64,000 nucleotides of DNA from Thermotoga profunda AZM34c06 (lineage in GTDB: Bacteria > Thermotogota > Thermotogae > Thermotogales > DSM-5069), in contig NZ_AP014510.1 in NCBI RefSeq assembly GCF_000828675.1, positions 1,693,413 through 1,757,412 on the forward strand, in the 5' to 3' direction. Under the pieces are notes generated by a model, which worked only from the letters and a program-made list of their open reading frames with translations, did not search any database and was not told the DNA's origin. The position numbers and the translations under genes are program-made. Position 1 is the first letter of the stretch. Each line of letters opens with the position of its first letter. Shown in pieces: positions 54,184 to 63,045 of this stretch.

Positions 54184-55065
54184 ATGAGGACAAACAAAGA
54201 TAGACTCGTCATGATTTCCGTTCAGGGTACTATCGTCAAACCAGAGCATTCCGGTAGACACAGTGTTTCTCACGATGGAAGACCTTTCATGTTACCTGGA
54301 ACCGGGGGAATAACCTACAATGTGAAAGTGGGAGATTGTGCCTTTGGTTGGGAAGTGGATCACGTTGAACCAGGAGTCTCCACAATCCTTGATCAGGAAA
54401 AAAGAGAATCTGGACCAAACAGAGGTTATAACTTCTACGCATGTATTGGAAATGAGGCAAAGGTTGTTACCGGAGACGCAAAGGGTGCAAAAGGTGTTGT
54501 TACGGGTCACCATGGTGGGGCAGAACACGTTTTGATCGATTTTTCCGATGATGTACTCGAAAAACTCACTTTGGATGATAAGATATTGATCAAAAGTTTT
54601 GGTCAAGGGCTGAAGCTTTTAGATTACCCCGACGTCTATGTGTACAACATCGACCCAAATCTGCTTGAAAAACTTTCAATAGAAGAAAAAGACGGCAAAC
54701 TTCACATACCAGTTGTGGCAATTGTACCTTCTTTCCTGATGGGTTCTGGTATTGGTTCAACGAGTATGGGTACAGGTGATTACGACATAATGACTGCCGA
54801 CGAAAAAACTTTGAAAAAATACGGGTTAGACAAACTCAGATTCGGTGATATCGTTTACATTCAAGATCACGATAATGCCTTTGGGAGATGTTATCGAAAA
54901 GGAGCGGCAACCATAGGTGTTGTTATTCACAGCGATTGCAAATACGCAGGTCATGGACCTGGTGTGACAACGGTAATGACATGTGCAAAGCCAAAACTTA
55001 AACCCATCATCGATCCCGATGCGAATATTGCCAAGATATTAGGTATAGGACGGTTTCGAAAATGA
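54184..55065 (+). CDS. DUF4438 family protein
   Basis: 293 residues belonging to DUF4438: VSVQG-type start, GRHSVSHDGRPFMLPGTGGITYNVKVGD, a GANRGYNFYACIGNEA-like segment (here GPNRGYNFYACIGNEAKVV), VTGHHGGAEHVLIDF, and the C-terminal GPGVTTVMTC. Structures of this family show a compact beta fold; enzymatic role unknown. Start ATG 54184, five bases after GGAGGTG; a frame from 54031 overlaps the glycosylase gene and is rejected. A terminator follows at once. Confidence 0.88.
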   Translation: MRTNKDRLVMISVQGTIVKPEHSGRHSVSHDGRPFMLPGTGGITYNVKVGDCAFGWEVDHVEPGVSTILDQEKRESGPNRGYNFYACIGNEAKVVTGDAKGAKGVVTGHHGGAEHVLIDFSDDVLEKLTLDDKILIKSFGQGLKLLDYPDVYVYNIDPNLLEKLSIEEKDGKLHIPVVAIVPSFLMGSGIGSTSMGTGDYDIMTADEKTLKKYGLDKLRFGDIVYIQDHDNAFGRCYRKGAATIGVVIHSDCKYAGHGPGVTTVMTCAKPKLKPIIDPDANIAKILGIGRFRK

Positions 55066-55090
55066 GCGTGGCCCTATGGCCGCGCTTTTT
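55066..55090 (+). terminator. Rho-independent terminator after DUF4438 gene
   Basis: GCGTGGCC (55066-55073), loop CTAT, GGCCGCGC (55078-55085), then TTTTT (55086-55090). Eight pairs with one G-T pair. The T run touches the stop region of the convergent beta-barrel gene. Confidence 0.9.
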
Positions 55091-55661
55091 AGAACTTATA
55101 GCCCAGCTTCAAGGAAACCGGCACGCTGAGAGATCTCACAGACACATTTCTTGCTGGGATACTCAGATCATGAAATCTCACACCAAAGCCAAAACCAACA
55201 GAAAATTGGTCGCTCAATTCCCACAAAAAATCTACTTGTCCGTGATAAACCCATCCCTGAAAATTACCGGTCCCAGAGAGACCAAAGCCAGCCAAGCTAC
55301 CTGTTGGTCCAAATAAGACAAATGACACACCACCACTTACCTGAGAGGTGATGTCAAGAAGATCAAAGGTAAAACTCGGTGACAATCCCATGCAAATTAA
55401 ATTGGTATTGACCGAGTCTATTTCGGTTGCAATACTCATATTCAGAAGAGAAAAGTCTACACCCATTCTCAAACCTCTCAAAAGGCCGTACTCGAATTTA
55501 ATATCCATACCATAATCTGTAATTGCCCTGATTTGTTTTTTGTCGGTTGCGTAGACTTCACTGTACCAGGAAAATCCCAAAGACGAATTGAAGGAAACAA
55601 AGACTTCTGCAAAGATCATCGATGAGAGTATCAGCAAAATAGCAGAAATGGTCCTTCTCAT
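55089..55661 (-). CDS. Small outer membrane beta-barrel-like protein
   Basis: 190 residues: a signal peptide (about 1-18), then alternating hydrophobic-polar strands (VSFVLFGPTGSLAGFGLSG, FSVGFGFGVRFHDLSI) and a terminal strand ending LKLGYKF with aromatic Phe at the C-terminus, the outer membrane insertion signal. About eight strands fit. The Thermotogota have an outer toga membrane where such a barrel would sit. No family is recognised. Confidence 0.75.
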   Translation of the reverse strand: MRRTISAILLILSSMIFAEVFVSFNSSLGFSWYSEVYATDKKQIRAITDYGMDIKFEYGLLRGLRMGVDFSLLNMSIATEIDSVNTNLICMGLSPSFTFDLLDITSQVSGGVSFVLFGPTGSLAGFGLSGTGNFQGWVYHGQVDFLWELSDQFSVGFGFGVRFHDLSIPARNVSVRSLSVPVSLKLGYKF

Positions 55662-55712
55662 TCACATCGCCCCCAAAGAGAATAATACCACGTCGTTTAA
55701 GAAAATGGGTTT

Positions 55713-58109
55713 TCAATCTATAGCGGTCATTTCTTCTAACACCGACAAAAACACTTCCACCACTTTTGGATCAAAGTGTTTTCCACTTTGATTTTTAATG
55801 TACTCTATGGCTTCTTCTTTGCTCCAAGCCTTTCTGTAAGGCCTATCACTTGTTAGTGCATCGTATACATCTACAACGGCAAATATCCTTGCAGATAATG
55901 GTATCTCTTGTCCTTTCAAACCCATAGGATATCCTGTCCCGTCCCATTTTTCATGGTGATAGTAAGGAATATCCAAAGCTGGCCTGAGATATTCTATTCT
56001 TGACAGCATTTGATACGCATAAACAGGATGCTTTTTCATTATCTCCCACTCTTGATCTGTTAACTTCCCTGGTTTTAAAAGTATCTGATCGGGTATACCC
56101 ATCTTACCTATATCGTGTAGCAATGCACCTCGCTTTACATGGAGCAACTCTTCATCTTTCATACCCATCTTTTTTGCTATCTTTAATGTAAGCTCAGTTA
56201 CCCTTTCACTATGACCTTCCGTTTCTCTATCTCTCAAATCAAGTGCATATGCCCAACCCTCTATTGTTGCATCATAAGCCTGTAGTAATTCGATATTCTT
56301 CCTTTGAAGATCTTCAAACAACTTGGCATTGTCTATTGCTATCGCGGTTTGTTGACCAAGTACTTGCAAAAATTCAAACCACTCTCCATTTTCCTGTATA
56401 TCCGAGCGATTGAAGACTTCTAAGATTCCTAACAATCTCCCTTTTGCCATTAGAGGAACCGCGGCATAAAACACAAAACCTTCTTGAGCAAAGATCTCGC
56501 TTCTTTCACAATGACGATTTTCAAATTCCTTACAATATTCACAGATATTACCACTGATTTTCATAGAACTTTTATCCATTCCGATTTTTCCAATTAAACC
56601 TGTACCAAGTTTAATCGGTTTTGGATTTATCCTACGTGTACGAAAACCCCTTCCAGCGGCATACTCAAAATTCATAGAATACTCATTGAATAAGAATATA
56701 TCTGCAGCGTGCACATTGAGTTGGTGTATCACCTGATCTAACAACACACTCATGACAACCTTCAAATCAGTACTTGCACTTATTGCTCTATCGATCTGAT
56801 GTAATGCCTCAATTCTTCCAAGTTTTTTCTCAAGTTCCTCAAACAATCTCGCATTTTCAAGTGCTGCAGCAGCCATGTGCGAAATAATTTTAATCTGTTC
56901 AACTTTTTCTTTACTGAAAAACCCATATTTGTCACTGTACAAAACAAGCGCCCCAAAAACACCACTCGGACTAATCAACGGAAAGGAAAGAACTGTTTTA
57001 AGATTATATGGGGCTATCTTATCTTTCCATGCAATGAATCTCTCATCATTGAGGACATCTTCAATGATTTGATACTCACCCGTCTTAATAGACCTTCCCA
57101 CGGCACCTTGCGCATATGGACTGTCATCCCATCTGACGATTAGATCTTTCACATATGGATGATTTTGAGGATAAGATCCAACTATCTTCACACTTTTGTC
57201 TGGTGCCGCATAACCAACCCACACTAATGAAACATCAAGTAGCTCGACACACATCTTCGATAGAGTATTAGCCCTTTCATGAACGTTTAATTTTTCTAAG
57301 ACAAGTTTTTCGGCGATTGAATACAAACTCTCAGACAGTTTTAACTGTTGAGCGAGTTTTTCTTGCATTTGCCTTAATTCTGTTATATCAAGGCCTGCGC
57401 TCAATGAACCTGCAACATTTCCAAAATCGTCTTTGATAATGGTATTCTGCCAGGCAATTATTCTCTCAATACCATTTTTTGAACGCACTGGATTTTCGTG
57501 ATAATCAAAAGCTCCATTTGGTAATTTCTTCACTTGATCAAAGTATCCACTCAAACCATTTCTAATGCCGTTTGGTACAAAATCTTTAAACCAGTTCTTG
57601 CCTATGAGTTCATTGTATTCATAACCAAGTACATCACAAGTTTTCTTGTTTGCTAAAATGATATTTCCATCCACGTCTAATCCTACGATCATCACCTGCA
57701 CAAGATCAAAATAGCGTTTGAATCGTTCAAATAATTCTCTGTATTTGATTTCATTCTGCTGCTGTACTTTTCTTTGATTTTCGATTTTTCTGAAAACTAC
57801 GACAAGCATGATCATCAAACAAAAAAGTAGAGAGATTCCAGCCACCAGATATTCTAACGGCATTTTGTTGTAAGCTCCAACTGTGAAGATGATCGTGCCT
57901 ATATTCAAAGCGATCACGGCACCTTTTATTTTCCAATACAGAAAAGACAATACAAAATTCAGGACAAGCAATAGAATTTGAATTATCGCTGATCTTTGTA
58001 CCAGAAATGTGAGTAATAATGTCACAATGTAGATAGCTGTTATGATCAATATCATCAAAATAGAAGATTTTAACTTTTTTATATTACTGAAAAAACCATT
58101 CATGGACAA
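55713..58109 (-). CDS. PAS/GAF sensor HD-GYP phosphodiesterase
   Basis: 798 residues: N-terminal membrane segments (about 10-100, probably four), a PAS domain (about 125-250), two GAF domains (about 270-425 and 440-590; the second has CEYCKEFENRHCERSE with several Cys), and an HD-GYP domain (about 610-798) with LLHDIGKMGIPD and HHEKWDGTGYP intact, so it should hydrolyse cyclic di-GMP. The start is TTG 58109, seven bases after GGAG; ATG 58103 is also possible. It is divergent from the sugar transporter operon. A second HD-GYP protein lies at the left end of the window; no GGDEF protein is present. Confidence 0.93.
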   Translation of the reverse strand: MSMNGFFSNIKKLKSSILMILIITAIYIVTLLLTFLVQRSAIIQILLLVLNFVLSFLYWKIKGAVIALNIGTIIFTVGAYNKMPLEYLVAGISLLFCLMIMLVVVFRKIENQRKVQQQNEIKYRELFERFKRYFDLVQVMIVGLDVDGNIILANKKTCDVLGYEYNELIGKNWFKDFVPNGIRNGLSGYFDQVKKLPNGAFDYHENPVRSKNGIERIIAWQNTIIKDDFGNVAGSLSAGLDITELRQMQEKLAQQLKLSESLYSIAEKLVLEKLNVHERANTLSKMCVELLDVSLVWVGYAAPDKSVKIVGSYPQNHPYVKDLIVRWDDSPYAQGAVGRSIKTGEYQIIEDVLNDERFIAWKDKIAPYNLKTVLSFPLISPSGVFGALVLYSDKYGFFSKEKVEQIKIISHMAAAALENARLFEELEKKLGRIEALHQIDRAISASTDLKVVMSVLLDQVIHQLNVHAADIFLFNEYSMNFEYAAGRGFRTRRINPKPIKLGTGLIGKIGMDKSSMKISGNICEYCKEFENRHCERSEIFAQEGFVFYAAVPLMAKGRLLGILEVFNRSDIQENGEWFEFLQVLGQQTAIAIDNAKLFEDLQRKNIELLQAYDATIEGWAYALDLRDRETEGHSERVTELTLKIAKKMGMKDEELLHVKRGALLHDIGKMGIPDQILLKPGKLTDQEWEIMKKHPVYAYQMLSRIEYLRPALDIPYYHHEKWDGTGYPMGLKGQEIPLSARIFAVVDVYDALTSDRPYRKAWSKEEAIEYIKNQSGKHFDPKVVEVFLSVLEEMTAID

Positions 58110-58202
58110 AATTGCACTCCTTTTCTTTGAAACCATTTTTTGAATATTGTACCACAGAAAATATGAAGTCCAAGAACTCACAGGGTATTTTTACACGATT
58201 GA

Positions 58203-58230
58203 TTCACATACTCACAATGTGCTTTATAAT
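58203..58230 (+). promoter_or_regulatory. Probable promoter TTCACA-N16-TATAAT for sugar transporter operon
   Basis: TTCACA (58203-58208) and TATAAT (58225-58230) lie 25 bases before the binding-protein start. The -10 box is perfect; the -35 box is fair and the 16-base spacing slightly short. Confidence 0.55.
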
Positions 58231-58255
58231 TATAACTTGTGAGGAGGTGGAACCA

Positions 58256-59518
58256 TTGCGCAGATTTGTGGTGATGATTTTGATTGGTCTGGTGAGTCTT
58301 TCTTTTGTATTTGCCGAAGTTGTGACATTGAGAGTCATTCAAGTTTTCACAAGCCCGTTGAGAACAAAGGTTCTTGAAGAGATTATCTCAAAATTCGAGG
58401 CACAAAATCCCGACGTCAAGGTGGAACTCATCTCACCACCATACGAGACAGCCTATCAAAAAATCTACTTAATGGTCAGTGCAGAAGAGCCACTTGATAT
58501 CGTCGAAGTCGGAGATTGGTCTTTGAGCGCACTGGCGAGTATGGGTAAATTGCTCTCTTTGGAACCATATCTCGCAAAATCTGATCTGATAAATCATCTT
58601 GCACCTGGAGTTCTTGAAGCCGCAAGAACTTACAAAAACACCGCCTATCTCTTGCCAAATGCCATTTATGTAAAGACACTCTTCTTCAGACCCGATATCA
58701 TCTCTAAGTACAATATAACCGAGGTTCCAAAAACAATGGACAAACTCCTCGAATTTTGCAGAGCTTTGACCAAGCCAGAGCAAAATCAGTTTGGTTTTGA
58801 CTTTCGTGGCAAAGGATATCCAACAGCATTCATCGACATTGTGATGACTTCCTTCTTCGACGACATAGATCCAAATTGCATGTATTTGAAAAAAGATGGA
58901 AAACTCATCTTCGAAGATAAACGTGCACTTGATGGAATTAATTTTTATCTTGAACTTTTCAAAACGGCACCAAAAGATTCTATAAACTGGGGTTTTGATG
59001 AACAGGTGAATTCTTTTGTTTCAGGTATCACTCCATACTTATTCCAAGACCCAGATACAGTTGGACTTTTAAATGAACTTTTGGGTCAAGACAAATATCG
59101 AACTGCCCCCCTCCCAATTGGAAAAGGCGGTAAAGCCTATCCTACGATTGGTTTTGCTGGGTGGGGTATCACCAGTTATTCAAAATACAAGGACATCGCA
59201 TGGAAATTCTTAGAATTCTTCAATTCACCCCAGATCAATGCTTTTTGGTGCAGAGATTATGGAGCCCTGCCAGTCGATATGAGAGTCTATGATATCGATC
59301 CATATTTCAAGAGTGATACATTCAATGGTTGGAAGGCAATGTTCGACGATCCACAACACTATCAATTCACGAAATACCCATTAGACAATGAAGCTTGGAG
59401 TGAATGGAATGACCTTCACGAAACGACCATGCAACAGGTTTTACTTGGTAAAATAAAACCAGAAACAGCTCTGAAGACATGGGCCGATTTCTGGAAAAAG
59501 GCAGGTCTTGGTAAGTAG
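58256..59518 (+). CDS. ABC transporter sugar-binding protein
   Basis: 420 residues with a signal peptide (about 1-20) and the family 1 solute-binding layout: FEAQNPDVKVELISPPYETAYQKIYLMVSAEEPLDIVEVGDWSL near the N-terminus and a late GFAGWGITSYSKYKDIAWKFLEF. It should bind an oligosaccharide or sugar outside the cell. The start is TTG 58256 with GAGGAGGTGG five bases upstream. It heads an operon with two permeases; no ATPase gene is in the window, so a shared ATPase is likely. Confidence 0.92.
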   Translation: MRRFVVMILIGLVSLSFVFAEVVTLRVIQVFTSPLRTKVLEEIISKFEAQNPDVKVELISPPYETAYQKIYLMVSAEEPLDIVEVGDWSLSALASMGKLLSLEPYLAKSDLINHLAPGVLEAARTYKNTAYLLPNAIYVKTLFFRPDIISKYNITEVPKTMDKLLEFCRALTKPEQNQFGFDFRGKGYPTAFIDIVMTSFFDDIDPNCMYLKKDGKLIFEDKRALDGINFYLELFKTAPKDSINWGFDEQVNSFVSGITPYLFQDPDTVGLLNELLGQDKYRTAPLPIGKGGKAYPTIGFAGWGITSYSKYKDIAWKFLEFFNSPQINAFWCRDYGALPVDMRVYDIDPYFKSDTFNGWKAMFDDPQHYQFTKYPLDNEAWSEWNDLHETTMQQVLLGKIKPETALKTWADFWKKAGLGK

Positions 59519-60396
59519 TGAATAAATTGAGATTTTGGATCTTTTTGATGCTCCTGCCAACTTTTATTTTGATCTTGTTCATAAACCTTTACCCCCTCGT
59601 ACGTGGGGGGGTAATTTCATTTCAAAGATTAACTGTTTTCAATCTGAACAAACCAAGATTCATCGGTTTTGATAATTACAGGGCCGTTTTGAACGATCCT
59701 GGTTTTTGGAACATATTTTTTAACACATGTATTTGGATTTTCTTTTCTGTTTTTTTCCAACTTGTCTTTGGTTTTATCCTCGCACTGCTTTTAACAAAGC
59801 CTTTCAAAGGAAGAGGCTTTTACATGGGTATTGTCTTTTATCCATGGGCTTTATCTGGTTTTGCAATAGGTCTACTCTGGTCATGGATATTGAATGGACA
59901 GTTTGGTGTGCTCAATGATCTTTTGATGAAGCTTCATCTGATAAGTAAACCCATTAGTTTTCTTTCAGACCCGAGCTTTGCGATGTTTTCTGTAATAATG
60001 ATCAACGTTTGGTACGGGATACCTTTTTTTGCAATAATGCTCCTTGCAGCTTTGCAGTCGATACCAAAAGAACTCTATGAAGCAGCGGAAATAGATGGCG
60101 CGGGTGTGTGGAGTAAATTGATAAAGGTGACGATACCCTATATTAAACCAACTATACTCAGCACGGTCCTTTTGAGAATTATCTGGGTCATGAATTTTCC
60201 AGACATAATCTATGGGACCACAAGGGGAGGACCAGCCGGAGCGACGAATATTCTCTCTGTTCAGATGATAAATATAGTTTACTACCAAAATAATTTTGGA
60301 AAGGCTTCTGCTCTGGGAATGGTAATAACTATGATATTACTTCTGTTCACCGTTCTCTATTTACAGATCTTCGAAAAAGGTGATTTTGAGATATGA
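59518..60396 (+). CDS. ABC sugar transporter permease (MalF type)
   Basis: 292 residues, six membrane segments, with the coupling-loop motif EAAEIDGAGVWSKLIKVTIPYIKP (EAA motif) at about 197-220. The start GTG shares a base with the upstream TAG stop. Forms the membrane channel with the next gene. Confidence 0.93.
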   Translation: MNKLRFWIFLMLLPTFILILFINLYPLVRGGVISFQRLTVFNLNKPRFIGFDNYRAVLNDPGFWNIFFNTCIWIFFSVFFQLVFGFILALLLTKPFKGRGFYMGIVFYPWALSGFAIGLLWSWILNGQFGVLNDLLMKLHLISKPISFLSDPSFAMFSVIMINVWYGIPFFAIMLLAALQSIPKELYEAAEIDGAGVWSKLIKVTIPYIKPTILSTVLLRIIWVMNFPDIIYGTTRGGPAGATNILSVQMINIVYYQNNFGKASALGMVITMILLLFTVLYLQIFEKGDFEI

Positions 60397-61223
60397 AAAA
60401 ACATCGAATCATGTCAATCACAAAGACTGTTGGTTTGATCATATATTTCATCTTTGCTGTTTTTCCATTGATCTGGATTGTGTTGACTTCACTCAAGCCA
60501 GCAACTGAAGTTTACACATTTCCTGTAAAGTATCTCCCAAGTCGAATCACTTTTGAGGCATACAGATATCTTTTTAGTTTTGCGAGATTTCACATCTATT
60601 TCAAGAACAGCATCTTAGCCGCCACGTGTTCTGCTTTGTTATCAACCATATTTTCTCTAATGAGCGGCTACGTTCTTTCAAGATTCAGATTTAAAACCAG
60701 ACACCTTCTTTTACTGACCTTGTTTTTTGTTCAAATGATACCAGCTTATCTTTTGATGATCCCACAATTCACGATGTTCTCCAAGTTGAAATTGACCAAT
60801 TCCTTGTTGAGTATCGTCATCATATACACCGGGCTTGGTGTGGCATTCGGTACAATTATGACTCGAGCATTTCTGAAATCTCTGCCAAAAGAAATAGAAG
60901 AAGCCGCATGGATAGATGGTTGTACAAGGTTAAGAGCACTTTTTAAGGTTGTTCTCCCAGTCTTTTTACCAAATGTGGGTGCGATATTCAGCTTCTGTTT
61001 TGTCAACAGTTGGAATGAAGTTTTCACGGCGGTTTTGTTTTTGCACAGCGATCACAAGATGACTGTACCAGTGGCACTATATTCATTCGTTTCAAAAGCG
61101 GGGATTCAATGGAACGTGATGGCTGCCGGAATTGTCGTTGCCCTTTTACCTACGGTATTTGTCTTTGCCATAGCACAAAAATACATTGTTCAAGGTTTGA
61201 CGCAAGGGGCTTTGAAGGGATGA
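60393..61223 (+). CDS. ABC sugar transporter permease (MalG type)
   Basis: 276 residues, six membrane segments, EAA motif EEAAWIDGCTRLRALFKVVLPVFLP at about 168-192. It overlaps the MalF-type gene by 4 bases (ATGA). The C-terminal GLTQGALKG is the usual end of MalG-type proteins. Substrate unknown. Confidence 0.93.
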   Translation: MKKHRIMSITKTVGLIIYFIFAVFPLIWIVLTSLKPATEVYTFPVKYLPSRITFEAYRYLFSFARFHIYFKNSILAATCSALLSTIFSLMSGYVLSRFRFKTRHLLLLTLFFVQMIPAYLLMIPQFTMFSKLKLTNSLLSIVIIYTGLGVAFGTIMTRAFLKSLPKEIEEAAWIDGCTRLRALFKVVLPVFLPNVGAIFSFCFVNSWNEVFTAVLFLHSDHKMTVPVALYSFVSKAGIQWNVMAAGIVVALLPTVFVFAIAQKYIVQGLTQGALKG

Positions 61224-61267
61224 TAAAATTTTCATTTTGGACGATAATATAACACGAGGTGAATTTC

Positions 61268-61480
61268 ATGAGAATCGAAGGTATAGGATATGTTTACAAT
61301 CCATATACTTATTCAAAAACGGAAAATACTTCTACTGCACAAACACCACAAATACTCAACAAAGATCAGATGATGCAAATTCTCAACTTCATGATCTACC
61401 AACAAAATGGCCTTGCCATGAAAATGGTTAGAATTACCACAGAAAATTATGTCAAGGCACAGATGAATCAATTGGCTTAG
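61268..61480 (+). CDS. Small protein of unknown function
   Basis: 70 residues, start ATG 61268 with GAGGTG six bases upstream. Residues 1-35 are polar and probably unstructured; 36-70 form an amphipathic helix (QMMQILNFMIYQQNGLAMKMVRITTENYVKAQ). No family recognised. It lies between the permease and iadA genes, within 45 bases of one and 9 of the other. Confidence 0.7.
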   Translation: MRIEGIGYVYNPYTYSKTENTSTAQTPQILNKDQMMQILNFMIYQQNGLAMKMVRITTENYVKAQMNQLA

Positions 61481-61489
61481 GTGATATAA

Positions 61490-62641
61490 ATGATAAAGAT
61501 TATAAAGAATGTGGAAATTTTTTCACCACAACCACTCAGCAGGAAAGACATTCTCATTGCCAACGATAAGATATTGGCAATAGAAGAAAACATCGTTTTA
61601 AACAGTCGTCATGTTCAAATAATCGATGGTTCAAGTAAAATCGCCGTACCGGGTTTTATAGATTCTCATGTCCACATAATCGGTGGCGGGGGAGAAGGTG
61701 GATTTAAAACACGAACACCGGAACTCATCTTTTCAGACCTTGTCAAAGGTGGTATAACCACAGTCGTTGGTTGCCTTGGTACAGACGGTGTGACAAGAAA
61801 TCTCAATTCTTTATATGCAAAGGCAAAGGCACTCGATGAGGAAGGTGTGACTTGTTATATTTATTCTGGTTCGTATAGGGTTCCGATCATCACATTCACA
61901 GGTAGCTTATTGCAAGATTTGATACTGATAGACAAAGTAATTGGGGCTGGAGAGATAGCAATTTCCGATCATCGATCTTCCCAACCAACTTTGGAGGAAC
62001 TCAAAAGGATCGCAGCCGATGCAAGAGTGGGAGGAATACTCTCCGGCAAGGCAGGGATTGTGAATCTTCATCTTGGCGATGGAGATGATAAATTAAACAT
62101 GATCTATGAAATTGTTAACAAAACAGAGATCCCCATCACTCAATTCTTGCCGACACATATAAACAGAAACAAAGAACTCTTGAATGAGGGATTGAACTAT
62201 GCAAGAATGGGTGGTTTTATTGATTTTACAACCAGTACTGGAAGTCTTTTGGAGGAAGATCTCCAAGCCTGGAAATCGTTGAAATTGTATGTTGAAAATG
62301 GCTTTGAAAACCACATTACGTTCAGTTCCGATGGTCAGGGAAGTCTGCCAAGATTCAATGAGAAAAAGGAATTCATAGGGCTTGATGTGGGTAAAGTGAC
62401 TTCTGTTTATGAACAATTCAAAATCGCTGTAGAAAATGGAATAACACTTGAAAAAGCGCTGAAGGCAGTCACTCAAAATCCCGCAAGAATCCTCAAACTC
62501 ACCAATAAAGGAATCATCGCCAAAGGAAAGGATGCAGATATAATTTTACTGGATAAAGACCTGAAAATCACCGACGTCATCGCACAAGGTAGAATATTAA
62601 TGTCAAATTATGAGATAATTGTAAAGGGAACTTTTGAGTAA
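61490..62641 (+). CDS. iadA: Isoaspartyl dipeptidase
   Basis: 383 residues of the amidohydrolase superfamily. Metal and substrate segments follow the IadA pattern: GFIDSHVHIIGGGGEGG, the Tyr in IYSGSYRVP, ISDHRSSQP, VNLHLGDG, LPTHINRN and TFSSDGQGSLP. It cleaves beta-aspartyl dipeptides left by protein ageing, a useful activity in a hot-growing cell. The start ATG 61490 lies 9 bases after the small gene. Confidence 0.93.
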   Translation: MIKIIKNVEIFSPQPLSRKDILIANDKILAIEENIVLNSRHVQIIDGSSKIAVPGFIDSHVHIIGGGGEGGFKTRTPELIFSDLVKGGITTVVGCLGTDGVTRNLNSLYAKAKALDEEGVTCYIYSGSYRVPIITFTGSLLQDLILIDKVIGAGEIAISDHRSSQPTLEELKRIAADARVGGILSGKAGIVNLHLGDGDDKLNMIYEIVNKTEIPITQFLPTHINRNKELLNEGLNYARMGGFIDFTTSTGSLLEEDLQAWKSLKLYVENGFENHITFSSDGQGSLPRFNEKKEFIGLDVGKVTSVYEQFKIAVENGITLEKALKAVTQNPARILKLTNKGIIAKGKDADIILLDKDLKITDVIAQGRILMSNYEIIVKGTFE

Positions 62642-62644
62642 TTC

Positions 62645-62651
62645 AAGGGGG
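62645..62651 (+). promoter_or_regulatory. Ribosome binding site AAGGGGG before ATT start
   Basis: AAGGGGG follows the iadA stop and lies five bases before ATT 62657. The zinc-ribbon frame is bounded upstream by TAA at 62639-62641 and contains no ATG, GTG or TTG before the first Cys motif. The ATG at 62653 is in another frame and meets TAA after five codons. Confidence 0.75.
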
Positions 62652-62656
62652 TATGT

Positions 62657-62821
62657 ATTTTCTATTATAAGTGCCCAAATTGTGGGCAGATTTATTATTC
62701 TGCCGCTGAGTTATCTGAAGACAAATTACTCTGCGAAAAATGTGGCACAAAAGTTGTGGCTGTATCCATTGAAGAAATTGTGAAAAATCACCAAAATAAA
62801 GAAAGACAAGGAGGCCAATAG
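62657..62821 (+). CDS. Small zinc-ribbon protein, probable ATT start
   Basis: 54 residues reading FYYKCPNCGQIYYSAAEL and so on after the initiator, with CPNC and CEKC forming a four-Cys zinc ribbon, then a helical tail. The gene is too short for most predictors and lacks a canonical start; ATT 62657 is placed five bases after AAGGGGG. It fits exactly between iadA and the next membrane protein, whose ATG follows its TAG at once. The Cys spacing leaves little doubt that the frame is real. Function unknown; such ribbons often bind nucleic acids or proteins. Confidence 0.82.
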   Translation: MFYYKCPNCGQIYYSAAELSEDKLLCEKCGTKVVAVSIEEIVKNHQNKERQGGQ

Positions 62822-63040
62822 ATGCTGTATTTCTTTGCAATCCTTGGTGTGATATTTTTGATCTATCTCTTTTTTAAAGTTTTTCCACTCTTTGCAGGTA
62901 TTGGTGGGTTAATCCTTGCTGGAACAATACTTGCTTTGCTTTTCATTGGTCTTGTAATCGTTGCTATACCTATACTCATTGTCATCTTGATAATCCTGGG
63001 TATCGTCTGGATAGTCAAAAAGGCTACCAAAGGTAGTTGA
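62822..63040 (+). CDS. Small hydrophobic membrane protein
   Basis: 72 residues, almost entirely hydrophobic, with two or three membrane segments and a basic end (VKKATKGS). Start ATG 62822 with AGGAGG upstream, adjoining the zinc-ribbon stop. No family recognised. Confidence 0.75.
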   Translation: MLYFFAILGVIFLIYLFFKVFPLFAGIGGLILAGTILALLFIGLVIVAIPILIVILIILGIVWIVKKATKGS

Positions 63041-63045
63041 GCTAC

